A stretch of DNA of 64,000 bases, taken from the NCBI GenBank assembly GCA_011390275.1, contig JAABST010000003.1, positions 62,001 to 126,000 of the forward strand, in the 5' to 3' direction. Both the position numbers and the translations under genes were made by a program. A model generated the notes under the pieces. The model was not told the DNA's origin. It saw only the letters and a program-made list of their open reading frames with translations, and did no database searches. This stretch comes from Geitlerinema sp. S16. Lineage in GTDB: Bacteria > Cyanobacteriota > Cyanobacteriia > Cyanobacteriales > Geitlerinemataceae. Shown here one piece after another: positions 33,669 to 45,160 of this stretch (positions are counted from its first letter, which is position 1; the number at the start of each line of letters is the position of its first letter).

Positions 33669-35696
33669 TTGAACGGTGGACGATGGACGATCGCGAGTGG
33701 GCGATCGGTGGCAATCTTCGGGGCGATCGTGCTGTCGGGGTGCGGGGTGATGTGGGCGCATGAGCAGCGGGAACGGCGATCGCGGGATGCGATCGCCGAG
33801 CTGTATTCGGTTTCAGACTCTGGATCGCTGGACGAATTCACCCCGAATCCCGCCGCGCCCAACACCCGATCGTCGATCGCGCCGTCCAACACTCTCGGTA
33901 ACACTGCGCCGATCTACGAACCGATTTCTGGCTTTGGCCGATCGCCGGATCGGGTGGTCGATGCCACACGTCCGACGGAGGCGATCGCAAGGCAACCCGA
34001 ACCGGGAAGCGAGACGCCGGTTGAGCCACGCATCAAACCCAATATTGAACCCAACACCGATCGCACCTTAAAACCGGTGGATCGGCTCACTCTGGTCGGC
34101 GACACCGATCGCGACGGGGTGATTGGGGCGAGTGATTTGGCCGATCGTGATCGGTGGCGCTGGTCTCGGGGTGCGTTTGTGCCGGTGAATCTCGACGATG
34201 ACGATCGCGACGGTCAACCGGATGCGCTCGATCGCACGATTCAGGGCAAGGGCGACGATCGCGATCTCGCCACGCTGCGCCTACTCTTGCCCGAAACCAT
34301 CCCCGCCACCGCCAAACTCAGCCTCACTCTGGACGCCACCGCCCGTCCTTACGTCAATATTTTCCAGCGCACCGCACGCGGCTGGAGCGCGATCGACGCC
34401 CGTGGCAATACCCCGATCGTCTTTAGCCGAGATGTGGTGTTGGGGATCGAAGCGCGAGCCTTTGCGACGGGATTGCCGAAAAACGAGGGCGCTGCGGTGT
34501 GGGATGGCCGGATGACGATCGAGGCGATCGCACGGGATCAGGCCAGCCCGAAAATGGAGACCCGCGATCGGCTTCAGCTTCGGGTCACGCCCTGGCTGAT
34601 GCCCCCGAGTTTTGCCCCGGTGGAAACGGTCTACGTGACGGATATTCCCGCGACGCGCCGGTTTGCGACACAGTTGGCAGCGATCGTCGAGCCGCGCGGT
34701 GTTGAGGTGATGCGCGAAACGGTGGGGACGCTGTGGATGCAGGACACGATGGAGCTGGGCTATACGCAAACTCCGGGCGTGGCGGGGTTTGCGACCTGGC
34801 AGACGACACCGGTGGTACTCGACGGAGTACGGCAAAATTCGCCGGGAGTTTATGCTGAGGATCGGTTTGCGAAGACGTTACTGGCGCCGAATTTTAGTTT
34901 GCTACGAGTCACGACACCGCGATCGCTCCCGGAGGCCGATCGTTGGGTGGACTGGTACGGCAATCTGGATGTGTCGCCGCCGGTTCCTGGGTTTCCCTTG
35001 GGGCGGATTTATTACGGACGATCGTCCTCCTCGTTTCACCCGGATTTAATCAATTTTTTGGCGGCGCAGGAGTTGCAAGCTCCGGCGGTGGAGCTTGACA
35101 CGAGCTGGCTACACATTCGTCATGTGGACGAAATTATCAGCTTTTTGCCGCATCCGGAGGGGGGCAGCGTGGCGACGATCGTTTCGCCCCAGGCGGGTTT
35201 GGATGTGTTGACGGCGTGGCGCGATCGGGGGTTTGGCGGGGAGTCGCTGACGTTGCCGGATGGGACGGTGACGACGGTGGATCGGCTATTGGCGGATCGG
35301 GATTGGGTGGCGCATAACCAGGCGATCGAGCGGGATCGTCTGGCGGTGGTGCGGGGTCAGTTGCGATCGGAGTTTGGTTTAAGTGACGATCGGATTGTGG
35401 CGTTACCGGTGGTGTTTGCGGCGGATGGGCGGGCGATTTGGTCGAATCCGGTGAATTCGCTGTGGGTGAATGGTGTGGTGGTGGTGGGTGATCCGGTGGT
35501 GGGTCGGGGTGGTGAGAATCCGGTGCGATCGGCGGTGTCGGCGCGGCTCGGTGCGTTGGGGTTAGCGGTGGAGTTTATTGATGATGGGTATTATCAGTTG
35601 CGGAGTGGAAATGTGCATTGTGCGACGAATACGCGGCGATCGGCTCCGGTGGTTCCGTTTTGGCGGTTGGATGGTTTGCGGGTGTTTCAGCGGTGA
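33669..35696 (+). CDS. Exported peptidylarginine deiminase-like protein with EF-hand-like calcium loops
   Basis: TTG start at 33669 with GGGGGAAAG before it. The 675-residue protein begins with a signal sequence and possible lipobox (AIVLSGC), then a disordered Pro/Glu-rich stretch and two calcium-loop-like motifs (DTDRDGVIGASD and DDDDRDGQPDAL). The remaining 500 residues match the protein-arginine deiminase family. The four catalytic positions of human PAD enzymes are all present: Asp in WMQDTMELGY (about 359), His-x-Asp in IRHVDEI (about 485 and 487) and Cys in GNVHCATNTRR (about 651). The expected reaction is Ca2+-dependent citrullination of protein arginine. Cyanobacterial PADs exist, but an exported one with its own N-terminal calcium motifs is worth noting. 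Confidence 0.85.
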   Translation: MNGGRWTIASGRSVAIFGAIVLSGCGVMWAHEQRERRSRDAIAELYSVSDSGSLDEFTPNPAAPNTRSSIAPSNTLGNTAPIYEPISGFGRSPDRVVDATRPTEAIARQPEPGSETPVEPRIKPNIEPNTDRTLKPVDRLTLVGDTDRDGVIGASDLADRDRWRWSRGAFVPVNLDDDDRDGQPDALDRTIQGKGDDRDLATLRLLLPETIPATAKLSLTLDATARPYVNIFQRTARGWSAIDARGNTPIVFSRDVVLGIEARAFATGLPKNEGAAVWDGRMTIEAIARDQASPKMETRDRLQLRVTPWLMPPSFAPVETVYVTDIPATRRFATQLAAIVEPRGVEVMRETVGTLWMQDTMELGYTQTPGVAGFATWQTTPVVLDGVRQNSPGVYAEDRFAKTLLAPNFSLLRVTTPRSLPEADRWVDWYGNLDVSPPVPGFPLGRIYYGRSSSSFHPDLINFLAAQELQAPAVELDTSWLHIRHVDEIISFLPHPEGGSVATIVSPQAGLDVLTAWRDRGFGGESLTLPDGTVTTVDRLLADRDWVAHNQAIERDRLAVVRGQLRSEFGLSDDRIVALPVVFAADGRAIWSNPVNSLWVNGVVVVGDPVVGRGGENPVRSAVSARLGALGLAVEFIDDGYYQLRSGNVHCATNTRRSAPVVPFWRLDGLRVFQR

Positions 35697-35719
35697 GGTT
35701 TCGGCGGTTGGCTGGGGTT

Positions 35720-35824
35720 TCAGGAACCGATGATGGGTTCTCCGGCTTTTTCTTTGGCGGCGAGTTGGAGGTTTAGGTTAAGGAGTTGCGCAAGGAGGTC
35801 GTCTGTTTCGCTGAAGCCGTAGGC
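35720..35824 (-). pseudogene. Truncated C-terminal gene fragment at the island edge
   Basis: The minus strand reads AYGFSETDDLLAQLLNLNLQ then LAAKEKAGEPIIGS and stops (TGA at 35722-35720); an in-frame TAA lies immediately upstream at 35827-35825. The amphipathic, well-formed ending resembles C-termini of DNA-methylase-like proteins, but the rest of the gene is missing. It sits exactly where the sequence changes to the AT-richer island, so the island's arrival may have cut the gene. Confidence 0.4.
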
Positions 35825-35907
35825 TTAGAAGGTGAGCGATTCAAGTGCGTCACTCATATCCCCTGAAACTGCTATAGTGCTCTTCCCCTCCCCATTTACG
35901 GTGAGAA

Positions 35908-37464
35908 TTAAGACTTGGCTGTTTTATCCTCTAAGAAGAGAGAGAGTTCTTGATTTAATCGACCTGTGCGTACAAACTCGGCATAGGTATCAGCCTCGAC
36001 CGCCAATAATTCTTCACGTAATTGGTCGGTAATAAAGGTAATTAGATCCGGATATTCATTCTGAAGCTGAACAATTTCTTCTTGTAATTGACTTAAGCCA
36101 TCTTTGACTAAAGACACTTGATCGTTGTAGAACTCAGTCCCAACGCTGGGATGTTTTTCTATTTCGGTCAATCGTTGTAAAACTCGATTGAGAGCAGCTT
36201 GACGTGCCATAATTTCTAAATATCTTTGACGCATTGGTTGTACTTGAAGTAGACCTAGCTTTTTCAGAACAGGCTGAATGGTCAATCCTTGGACGAGCAA
36301 GGTAAATAGCACCGTCCCAAAGACTGCCGCTATCACCAGTTCTCGCCCCTCAAAGCTTTCAGGTACGCTCAATGCTAGAGCGATGGACACTGCACCCCGC
36401 AGACCTCCCCACCAAAGTATTGTTTGATCAGCGACGGGAATGTCTGACTTCGCAAAGTAATTGCTCAGTCCACCTAAACCATAAATAGCGATCGCTCTCG
36501 TGCCAATTACTGCGGCAATAGTCACGGCGATCGCGTTAATATTTTCACCTAGAATTTCAAAGCGAATCTGATCGCCAATCAAGAGGAAGACAATGGAATT
36601 TACAAAAAAGGCTAAGAACTCCCAAAACTCGCTAACAATAACTCTTGTACGAGGATTCATACCAATTAGAGAGCCGAAATTCCCTAAAATTAATCCTGTA
36701 AGGACTACTGCAATTACACCAGAGCCGCCTAATTCCTCTGTAATCAAGTAAGTTCCATAGGCGACCACCAGAGTTAAGGATTGCTCCACTAGCGGAAGAT
36801 CAAAACGCTGGGTCAAATAGGAAACACCAAAGCCAATTAATCCCCCAGTTCCCAGCCCAATCCCGACAACTAGTGAGAATTGAGTGATAACAGCTTGAAG
36901 TGTCAAGTTGGCAGTTCCTTGAGAGAAGGCAATCAAAAAAACAAAGGCTACTACGGCCATGCCGTCATTAAATAAACTTTCGCCTTCCATCAAAGTAGTG
37001 AGGCGCTTGCCCACCCCTAACTCTCGAAATAGAGCTGTCACTGAGACAGGATCGGTCGCGGATAGACTAGCACCAATCAATAAGGCTGTTGGTAAAGCAA
37101 TTTGGGCAAATTGATTAAGACTGATCGCAATTCCCGCGATCGCAATGATCACTCCAAAAATAGCATAGAGACTAATGGGAGCTAAGTCTTGCTTTAACCT
37201 TGACCATTTCAAATTCCAAGCAGCTTCAAAGAGTAAAGGAGGCAGGAAAATTAATAGGATTAATTGGGGAGAAAGGTTAATTAATCGCACATCGGCAAAA
37301 GCTAACCCTAGTCCAACAATTACCAACAACAAGGTATAGGGAATTTTGCGAAACCAGCTAAAAACTTGCGGCAAAGTTGCCACACTCAAAGAGACCAAAA
37401 GTACTAGTAAGAATTGCTTTAAATTTTCGGCGATCGCAACGTCCTTCAGTCCTGATTCAATCAT
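35908..37464 (-). CDS. CPA1-type Na+/H+ antiporter (NhaP-like)
   Basis: A 518-residue antiporter with about 12 transmembrane helices in the first 400 residues. The CPA1 ion-binding motif is present as IGASLSATDPVSV (ATDPVS) followed by EGESLFNDGMAVV (the ND pair), and WGGLRGAVSIALALSVP matches the later conserved helix. The C-terminal 110 residues are a soluble, charged tail with coiled-coil character. It exchanges Na+ for H+ across the membrane. It is the outermost gene on the left of the island and reads in the same direction as the ATPase operon, from which it is separated by the miniature elements. Confidence 0.92.
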   Translation of the reverse strand: MIESGLKDVAIAENLKQFLLVLLVSLSVATLPQVFSWFRKIPYTLLLVIVGLGLAFADVRLINLSPQLILLIFLPPLLFEAAWNLKWSRLKQDLAPISLYAIFGVIIAIAGIAISLNQFAQIALPTALLIGASLSATDPVSVTALFRELGVGKRLTTLMEGESLFNDGMAVVAFVFLIAFSQGTANLTLQAVITQFSLVVGIGLGTGGLIGFGVSYLTQRFDLPLVEQSLTLVVAYGTYLITEELGGSGVIAVVLTGLILGNFGSLIGMNPRTRVIVSEFWEFLAFFVNSIVFLLIGDQIRFEILGENINAIAVTIAAVIGTRAIAIYGLGGLSNYFAKSDIPVADQTILWWGGLRGAVSIALALSVPESFEGRELVIAAVFGTVLFTLLVQGLTIQPVLKKLGLLQVQPMRQRYLEIMARQAALNRVLQRLTEIEKHPSVGTEFYNDQVSLVKDGLSQLQEEIVQLQNEYPDLITFITDQLREELLAVEADTYAEFVRTGRLNQELSLFLEDKTAKS

Positions 37465-37534
37465 TTTTATAACTCCAAATTCTAGCTATCATCACTGTAC
37501 AAGAAACTGTAAAAATTCTGCGCTGTGATTAAGT

Positions 37535-37770
37535 AATACCAAATCCGGTTATGTATAGCAAAAAACGATTTGGTTAGGACGTATCAAAAAAAGCTGAGAG
37601 CACTGAGCGGAGTCGAAGTGCGGTTTTCAACTTAGACGAGAGTGTCCTAATTTAATCGGCTTCTGCTATATACCCCAAGAAAAGTCGCGCCTATGAGCAC
37701 TGAGCTTGTCGGAGTGCGGTGTCCACTCAGAACGACGATCTGAGTCTATGCGTAAACGGATTTGGGATAA
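37535..37770. mobile_element. Nested miniature inverted-repeat elements (type A inside type B)
   Basis: The outer element has ends AATACCAAATCCGGTTATG and, inverted, TTATCCCAAATCCGTTTACG. It is interrupted at 37556-37668 by a second element whose ends TAGCAAAAAACGATTTGG and (inverted) TAGCAGAAGCCGATTAAA continue into TTAGGAC; the inner copy is flanked by TA on both sides, as expected for TA-targeting (IS630/mariner-like) transposition. Both carry the REP-like GAGCACTGAGC...GTGCGG core. Neither encodes a protein. This region fills the 430-bp gap between the antiporter and atpQ, the remainder of which shows nothing clear. Confidence 0.75.
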
Positions 37771-37894
37771 AAGTCTTGCACTACATAGAGTATAGGGATA
37801 AACACAAAAGATAAACTGTCGCTAAAAACACGAGGGGATATGCAGTGCAAAGCATTACCTATTCTCTCTTACTTTATCAGTTATTTTTCTTTGC

Positions 37895-38281
37895 TTAATT
37901 TGAAGAATCTTCTGAGGGTTGCGAATCATCATCAGGAGGTTGTGATGTTGCTATACGTTCCTGCTCTTGCGAAACCCATTCCCATGCAACGAAGCAACCC
38001 AGGGTTAGCCCTGCCAACATCAAAGATAATGTCCACGAGAACGGGCTAGGATAATGGCGATCGATCCAAACACCTATTACCATTCCTAGCATGGTCGGCG
38101 CAACGGTTGACCAACCGACCAAGCCTGTAAAGCCTAAACCAAACCAAACTCCACCATAGAGATCTGTTTCACGGGCATGAATTTTGCGCTGTTCTTTATG
38201 ACCGATCACCTTGCTAAAGTCTGTGGTTGGCGATCGCAATTCGGATTGCAGTTCTTGAGATTCAGGATCGGGGTTATTCAT
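37895..38281 (-). CDS. atpQ: N-ATPase accessory subunit AtpQ (AtpI/AtpZ-like)
   Basis: A 128-residue protein with a charged N-terminus and two transmembrane helices (VWFGLGFTGLVGWSTVAPTM and SWTLSLMLAGLTLGCFVAWE), separated by DRHYPSP as in AtpI/AtpZ-type proteins. In N-ATPase operons this gene is called atpQ and normally follows atpC, as it does here. The product is thought to help assemble the c ring or move Mg2+/Ca2+. Its ATG overlaps the atpC stop (ATGA). Unlike standard operons, atpR does not follow; atpQ is the last gene. Confidence 0.85.
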   Translation of the reverse strand: MNNPDPESQELQSELRSPTTDFSKVIGHKEQRKIHARETDLYGGVWFGLGFTGLVGWSTVAPTMLGMVIGVWIDRHYPSPFSWTLSLMLAGLTLGCFVAWEWVSQEQERIATSQPPDDDSQPSEDSSN

Positions 38282-38687
38282 ATCAATTCACCTAGCTCGA
38301 TAAAGCCTCTAATGGTACTGACTTCTAGCTTGGCTAAAACTGAACGAGCTATTTTTTCGCGCTTATCGATTAAGCGAAACTGTTGCTCAACAGTTTGTTT
38401 CAACTTTCCCAAATCACCACTTTGGACAGCGTGTTGAGTTGCGACGGTGACTTGATCACCCTGTTTGACTAAAACCCCTTGATCGATCGCTAAAAAGTTC
38501 TCTTCGTCTTCAGATGAGACGAAAGATAGCAAACTCGGTGCAAGGGTAGCGACAAAATCTAAATGATGCGGCAGTAAGCAAAACATTCCATTTTCAGCTT
38601 CGGCATTTACTTTCAACACATCGAGTTCCAACAAAATTTTGGTGGGTAAAACTACTTTGAGATGCATAACTGAGGTTAGGGAGTTCA

Positions 38688-38688
<1 letters not shown>
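38278..38688 (-). CDS. atpC: N-ATPase epsilon subunit
   Basis: A 136-residue epsilon subunit: beta-sandwich N-terminal domain (HLKVVLPTKILLELDVLKV, LLPHHLDFVATLAPS, FLAIDQGVLV) and a C-terminal helical hairpin (LGKLKQTVEQQFRLIDKREK). It couples the F1 rotor to the c ring. The stop of atpD and this ATG share bases (TAATG), typical of tight coupling; an alternative start is ATG 38667 (MHLKVV). Confidence 0.88.
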
Positions 38689-40798
<2,110 letters not shown>

Positions 40799-40860
40799 TG
40801 GTGTTAATACTCGCTTTGAAAAATGGATTTTTTTGACTACGATCGCATCTCTAGAATACT

Positions 40861-40900
40861 CTCAAATAATTCTAAATTTTTAACATTTAGAATACTTGAG
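40861..40900. terminator. Imperfect 40-bp inverted repeat between atpG and the nuclease-like gene
   Basis: CTCAA-x-TAATTCTAAAT (40861-40877) and ATTTAGAATACTTGAG (40885-40900) form a hairpin around a 7-base loop directly after the atpG stop. It could attenuate transcription at the internal junction of the permuted operon, or be a recombination scar. No long T-run follows. Confidence 0.5.
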
Positions 40901-40903
40901 ATA

Positions 40904-41818
40904 CTAGCCTTGACTTAACTCAAAACCTGAAATTATTTCTAATAACTCACCCGTAATTGCCGATTGCCGCTTTTGTCGAAACTCACCCTTAAACTCAGTG
41001 AGTCGTTCTTCGATGTTCTTTTCGGCAACTTGCATCGAGGCTAGACGGCTAGCATTTTCACTGGCAAGGGATTCACCAAAGGCGCGATAGAGAGCGATAA
41101 AGAAATATTGTCGTAACAGAGAAGAGATTAAAACATCACTGGGCATGGCAAACATTGGTATAGTTCGCGATCGCCATTCTTGGTTTTCAATTTGTTGCAA
41201 CCAGGCGTGATCGAGCGGTAGAAGTAAATGCTGAGACGGTTTGTAAGATGTATTGGAATGTAAATTGTTGTAGAACAAGATGATTTTTGTAATTTGTTGG
41301 TGATCGCGCCATGCGGCAATATGTAGTAACATTTCTTGCACCATTGATGTGATCCCCGAGAGAGAACTGGGCATCGTAAAGTTCTGCTCGATCTGATAAC
41401 CTTCAGTTTCTAAATGAGGAATAATTCGTGATCCAATGGCAAAAACTGCTAACTGTTCTGGGGCAATTTGTAATTTTTCGATTTCGGCGATCGCATAGCG
41501 GCTAATCTGTTCGTTAAATTGACCACACATCCCTTGTTCGGAACCAAAAATAAGCACGCCACAGCGACTGATAGAATTTATTGAAAGTGGGTCTGGATTG
41601 ATATTAGAAAGATCGCTAGAAAAATTATTATTTGTATGGGTAGATTTGAGAACAACGTGCAAACCCATTCTAATTGTGCGGGTATATTCAGACAGGGAAG
41701 TAACAGCATGTTCAAATTGATGGATATTCACCGCTGCGAGAACTTTCATCATTTTGACGATTGCCTTTAATTCTTCGGCAGTATGAATTTGTCGCTGTAG
41801 AAATTCAAGAGATGCCAT
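40904..41818 (-). CDS. atpG: N-ATPase gamma subunit
   Basis: A 304-residue gamma subunit with the long N-terminal helix (MASLEFLQRQIHTAEELKAIVKMMKVLAAV-type, shortened) and the C-terminal coiled-coil partner (MQVAEKNIEERLTEFKGEFRQKRQSAITGELLEI-type) that form the rotor shaft. GSEQGMCGQFNEQ corresponds to the conserved GLCG region. It normally ends the N-ATPase operon; here it is followed by a hairpin, the nuclease-like gene and then atpD. Sequence is intact. Confidence 0.88.
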   Translation of the reverse strand: MASLEFLQRQIHTAEELKAIVKMMKVLAAVNIHQFEHAVTSLSEYTRTIRMGLHVVLKSTHTNNNFSSDLSNINPDPLSINSISRCGVLIFGSEQGMCGQFNEQISRYAIAEIEKLQIAPEQLAVFAIGSRIIPHLETEGYQIEQNFTMPSSLSGITSMVQEMLLHIAAWRDHQQITKIILFYNNLHSNTSYKPSQHLLLPLDHAWLQQIENQEWRSRTIPMFAMPSDVLISSLLRQYFFIALYRAFGESLASENASRLASMQVAEKNIEERLTEFKGEFRQKRQSAITGELLEIISGFELSQG

Positions 41819-41820
41819 AA

Positions 41821-43380
41821 TTATGCCTCCAAAGCCTGATCGAGAACCTTGGTAATCGCTGTTTCTGAAACCTTAAGCAGAGCTTCGCGATCCTCATCGA
41901 CTAAGATATCGCCCTTTTCAATTTGCAAACATAGCTCAGCTAATTGTGCGGGGATAGCAGCAGCGATTTCTTTTTCAGCGATCGCAATTTTGGTGATTGG
42001 CACGTAATCGAGTAAACCCGCCGTAACTGAGAGCAATACCGCAATTTGGACAGCCGCTGGCATGGGTGTATATTGCTTTTGTTTGAGAATTTCGCGCACT
42101 TTGCGGCCTCGTTCTAAGGTGAGCCGTGTTGATTCTTCTAGGCGCGTACCAAACCGCGCAAAAGATTCTAGTTCTTCAAATTGTGAATAGGATAGCCGCA
42201 AATCTCCAGCAACCGAACGATAGGCCGAAAGTTGAGTTTTACCACCAACTCGCGATACTGATTTACCAATTTCAATCGCAGGTAAAACACCTTTTTGAAA
42301 CAGAATTGGCGACAGATAAATTTGTCCATCAGTAATCGAAATCAAATTTGTGGGAATATAAGCTGCGATATTTTGGGCTTCCGTTTGCAGAATTGGTAAT
42401 GAAGTTAGGGAGCCGCCGCCATGCTCTTCATTGAGATGGGTTGAACGTTCCAATAAGCGCGAATGAATATAAAAAATATCCCCAGGAAAAGCCTCTCGCC
42501 CAGGGGGACGACGCATGAGCAGGGATAGTTCACGATAGGCGCGGGCATGGTTCGTCAGGTCATCGTAAACAATCAGCACGTCGCGCCCTTGTTCCATAAA
42601 ATATTCAGCCATCGCCGTCGCTGTGTAGGGAGCGATATACCGCAATCCTGGGGGTTCTTCTCCTGCTGCCATAACGACGGTAGTGTATGCCATTGCGCCA
42701 TGTTCGTGGAGGTCGGCGATTAGTTTGGCAACAGCGGCACTGCGCTGTCCGATCGCACAGTAAATGCAGAGAATATTTTTATCTTTTTGATTGATGATCG
42801 TATCGAGAGCCAGCCCACTTTTACCCGTTTGGCGATCGCCTAAAATCAATTCTCTCTGTCCACGCCCAATCGGAATTAAGGCATCGATCGCTTTAATTCC
42901 TGTTTGCAAAGGCACATTAACGGGAGCGCGATCCATAATCGCTGGAGCCTCACGTTCGGCGGGACGACGTTGGGACGTGCGGATTAAACCTTTGCCATCA
43001 AGGGGACGACTGAGGGGATCAACGACTCTACCCAGCAACGTTTCGCCAACAGGAACATCGAGAACTTTTCCCGTGCGCCGTACCTCCGTTCCCGACTGAA
43101 GCGTATCGTTAGAATCCAGTAAAATTACGCCCACTTCTTCGGGATCAAGGTTAAACACCATACCCAAACTTCCGCCAGTAAATCTTACGATTTCTTCTGC
43201 TTGCACATTGGGTAAGCCGACTACTCTGGCAATGCCTTTGCCGATGGATTGAATGATGCCAATTTCTTGCGATCGCAGGTGTGATGGATGGCGATCGATG
43301 ACCTCTATATAAGTGGCAAAGGTATCTTCCAAAACAGTCTGTAAGGATTTTTCTAAAGCTATTTCAGATTGATTGGTCAT
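41821..43380 (-). CDS. atpA: N-ATPase alpha subunit
   Basis: Start set at ATG 43380 ([13 protein letters not shown]), 20 bp after the atpF stop; the frame open from 43479 lies inside atpF. The 519-residue alpha subunit has the P-loop [10 protein letters not shown], Walker [13 protein letters not shown] and the conserved SVSRVGG..Q catalytic-arginine region ([12 protein letters not shown]). It holds the non-catalytic nucleotide sites in F1. Length and domain order are normal. Confidence 0.93.
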   Translation of the reverse strand: MTNQSEIALEKSLQTVLEDTFATYIEVIDRHPSHLRSQEIGIIQSIGKGIARVVGLPNVQAEEIVRFTGGSLGMVFNLDPEEVGVILLDSNDTLQSGTEVRRTGKVLDVPVGETLLGRVVDPLSRPLDGKGLIRTSQRRPAEREAPAIMDRAPVNVPLQTGIKAIDALIPIGRGQRELILGDRQTGKSGLALDTIINQKDKNILCIYCAIGQRSAAVAKLIADLHEHGAMAYTTVVMAAGEEPPGLRYIAPYTATAMAEYFMEQGRDVLIVYDDLTNHARAYRELSLLMRRPPGREAFPGDIFYIHSRLLERSTHLNEEHGGGSLTSLPILQTEAQNIAAYIPTNLISITDGQIYLSPILFQKGVLPAIEIGKSVSRVGGKTQLSAYRSVAGDLRLSYSQFEELESFARFGTRLEESTRLTLERGRKVREILKQKQYTPMPAAVQIAVLLSVTAGLLDYVPITKIAIAEKEIAAAIPAQLAELCLQIEKGDILVDEDREALLKVSETAITKVLDQALEA

Positions 43381-43400
43381 GACTTCTCTAGCAAATATTT

Positions 43401-44186
43401 CTAAACCGCGACCGATTCTTCGGCAAAAACTGTCACTAAATTCTCGGCGATCGCATCTAAATAAGCATCCATGCTCCACGCGAGTTTATAGCCAGTGCCG
43501 CGTAATTCAATTCCACAAATGAGATTAGATTGAATTTCATAATTGAATTCCACTTGGCTTGAATCATCAAAGTATGTTTGCAAAATTTTCGAGATATTCT
43601 CACCAATATCCGTCGGTAGCTCGAATGTACTGACCAAAGTCAAGGGAATAACATCAGTAGTGGAAGCGGTTAAAGTCTTTACGAGTTCACTACGCTCCGA
43701 TTCGTTCAGATTTTGCAATTTTTGCAAAAAGACCCGCGCCATTTGCGTTTCCAGATCTGATTCGGCTAGATCCGCCAACACGCGCCGCACAGTTGTTTGT
43801 AATTGCTCTATGGTGCGGTGGCTAACTTCCCGAAAAAAAGACTCTTTCTGACGTTGAAGCATTGATTGCCATTGCGATCGATCTGTTTCCACAGACTCAT
43901 GCATCTCTTCCAACAAATGTTCACGAGTTTGCTCTGTTTCTAGCTTGGCTTGAGCCAATAAATCTAATCGATGGGTTTCTAACTCTTGTTGCTTGGCTTG
44001 ATAGCGTTCTACCTCCTCTTGAGCTTTTTCCTGTTGTTGTGATGCCGAATCAAGATTGTCGCGAATCGTATCTTCGCGCTGTTTCATCGCCTTGATAATG
44101 GGTTTATAGAGCCAACGCTGTAACACAAAAATTAAAACCAAAAAGTTAATAATTTGTGCAAAAAAGGTGAACCAGTCAATTGCCAT
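43401..44186 (-). CDS. atpF: N-ATPase subunit b fused to a delta-like C-terminal domain
   Basis: Start at ATG 44186 ([20 protein letters not shown]), 4 bp after the atpE stop. Residues 1-25 are the membrane anchor, and 30-150 a long charged helix as in subunit b. The last 110 residues (from about [18 protein letters not shown] to [20 protein letters not shown]) match the delta/OSCP fold: the RTL-type ending LICGIELR is characteristic. No separate atpH exists in the operon, so this fused protein must supply the peripheral-stalk contact with alpha. This b-delta form is a known feature of N-type ATPases. Confidence 0.88.
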   Translation of the reverse strand: MAIDWFTFFAQIINFLVLIFVLQRWLYKPIIKAMKQREDTIRDNLDSASQQQEKAQEEVERYQAKQQELETHRLDLLAQAKLETEQTREHLLEEMHESVETDRSQWQSMLQRQKESFFREVSHRTIEQLQTTVRRVLADLAESDLETQMARVFLQKLQNLNESERSELVKTLTASTTDVIPLTLVSTFELPTDIGENISKILQTYFDDSSQVEFNYEIQSNLICGIELRGTGYKLAWSMDAYLDAIAENLVTVFAEESVAV

Positions 44187-44190
44187 TAGT

Positions 44191-44496
44191 TCAGCCCCCG
44201 ACTTTTTCAAGAGCAGCGATCGCGTAATTCCAAAATGGATTGGCGAACAACAAAATTAACGAAATCACAAAGCAATAAATCGCCACAGATTCGATAAAGG
44301 CTAGCCCCACAAATAGAGTGCGGGTAATCGTACTCGATGCATCGGGTTGTTGAGCGAGGGAACTAAGGGCTTGAGCAACGGATTTACCTTCACCAAAGGA
44401 TGGGGCGATCGTGCCAATGGCCATGGTTAGCCCTGCCATGATGATCGAGGCAGTGCCAAAAATCGTAACTAATAAATATACAGATTCAGCTTTCAT
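44191..44496 (-). CDS. atpE: N-ATPase subunit c with two carboxylates
   Basis: Start at ATG 44496 (MKAESVYLLVTIFG); it overlaps the end of atpB by 11 bases. The 101-residue protein has two transmembrane helices joined by a polar loop (SSLAQQPDAS). In helix 2 the ion-binding Glu lies in LAFIESVAIYCF, with Ser next to it and Tyr five residues on, the pattern of Na+-binding c subunits. In helix 1, APSFGEGKSV has Glu where Na+-binding Ilyobacter c has Gln. This two-Glu pattern is typical of N-ATPase c subunits. Ion choice (Na+ or H+) cannot be proven from sequence, since a related c ring has been described as H+-binding. Confidence 0.9.
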   Translation of the reverse strand: MKAESVYLLVTIFGTASIIMAGLTMAIGTIAPSFGEGKSVAQALSSLAQQPDASSTITRTLFVGLAFIESVAIYCFVISLILLFANPFWNYAIAALEKVGG

Positions 44497-45151
44497 GACT
44501 GGCGGCACTAATATAAACAACTGTTAGAATTGCGAACACATAGGCTTGGATGATCCCTGTTAACATTCCCAAAGCCTGCATAACGATCGGGAAAAATAAT
44601 GGTGTGAGGGACAGCAAAATCGCTCCGATTAGTCCTCCACTCATCACATTACCAAATAAGCGCACGGTCAAAGCTAAAATTCGAGACAACTCACTTACGA
44701 CGGTCAATGGTAAGAGAATCGGACTCGGTTCTAGATAATGATGCAGATATTTACCGATTCCTTGCTGACGAATACCGAAAAATGGAACGGCAAAAAAAAC
44801 TGATATTGCGAGAGCCGCCGTAGTAGAGAGTGACCCCGTAGGTGCTTGATAAAAGGGAACGATCGCCAAGAGATTTGCCGTAGCAATAAAAATAAATAGC
44901 GTACCGACAAAGGGCAAATAGCGACCGGGAGTCTGTCCACTGGTTTTTTGAATTTGTTCTTGCAGGTTAATCACCAGTATTTCTAGAACGTTTTGCCAGC
45001 GCGAGAGTTTTGGTTCCGTCGAGAGCTGGCGCGTCACCAATAAAGAACCAATCCCCAGCAGTAGCATCACCAACCACGTGAAGACCAAAGTGGCATTAAT
45101 CGAGACAAATTCCCATTGCCAATAGATCGTCTCATCGGGGCTAATATTCAT
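44486..45151 (-). CDS. atpB: N-ATPase subunit a
   Basis: A 221-residue subunit a with five or six transmembrane helices. The essential Arg is in ILALTVRLFGNVMSGGLIG, where the helix faces the c ring, and polar residues near the C-terminus (GIIQAYVFAILTVVYISA) match the conserved Q-Y region. The start ATG at 45151 follows atpR by 9 bp. It forms the half-channels that pass the coupling ion. Confidence 0.92.
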   Translation of the reverse strand: MNISPDETIYWQWEFVSINATLVFTWLVMLLLGIGSLLVTRQLSTEPKLSRWQNVLEILVINLQEQIQKTSGQTPGRYLPFVGTLFIFIATANLLAIVPFYQAPTGSLSTTAALAISVFFAVPFFGIRQQGIGKYLHHYLEPSPILLPLTVVSELSRILALTVRLFGNVMSGGLIGAILLSLTPLFFPIVMQALGMLTGIIQAYVFAILTVVYISAASHES

Positions 45152-45160
45152 GGTTCTTTC

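Noticed and set aside
35832..36032. Forward frame at the left island edge
   Set aside because: Overlaps the end of the antiporter gene on the other strand and has no protein-like features.
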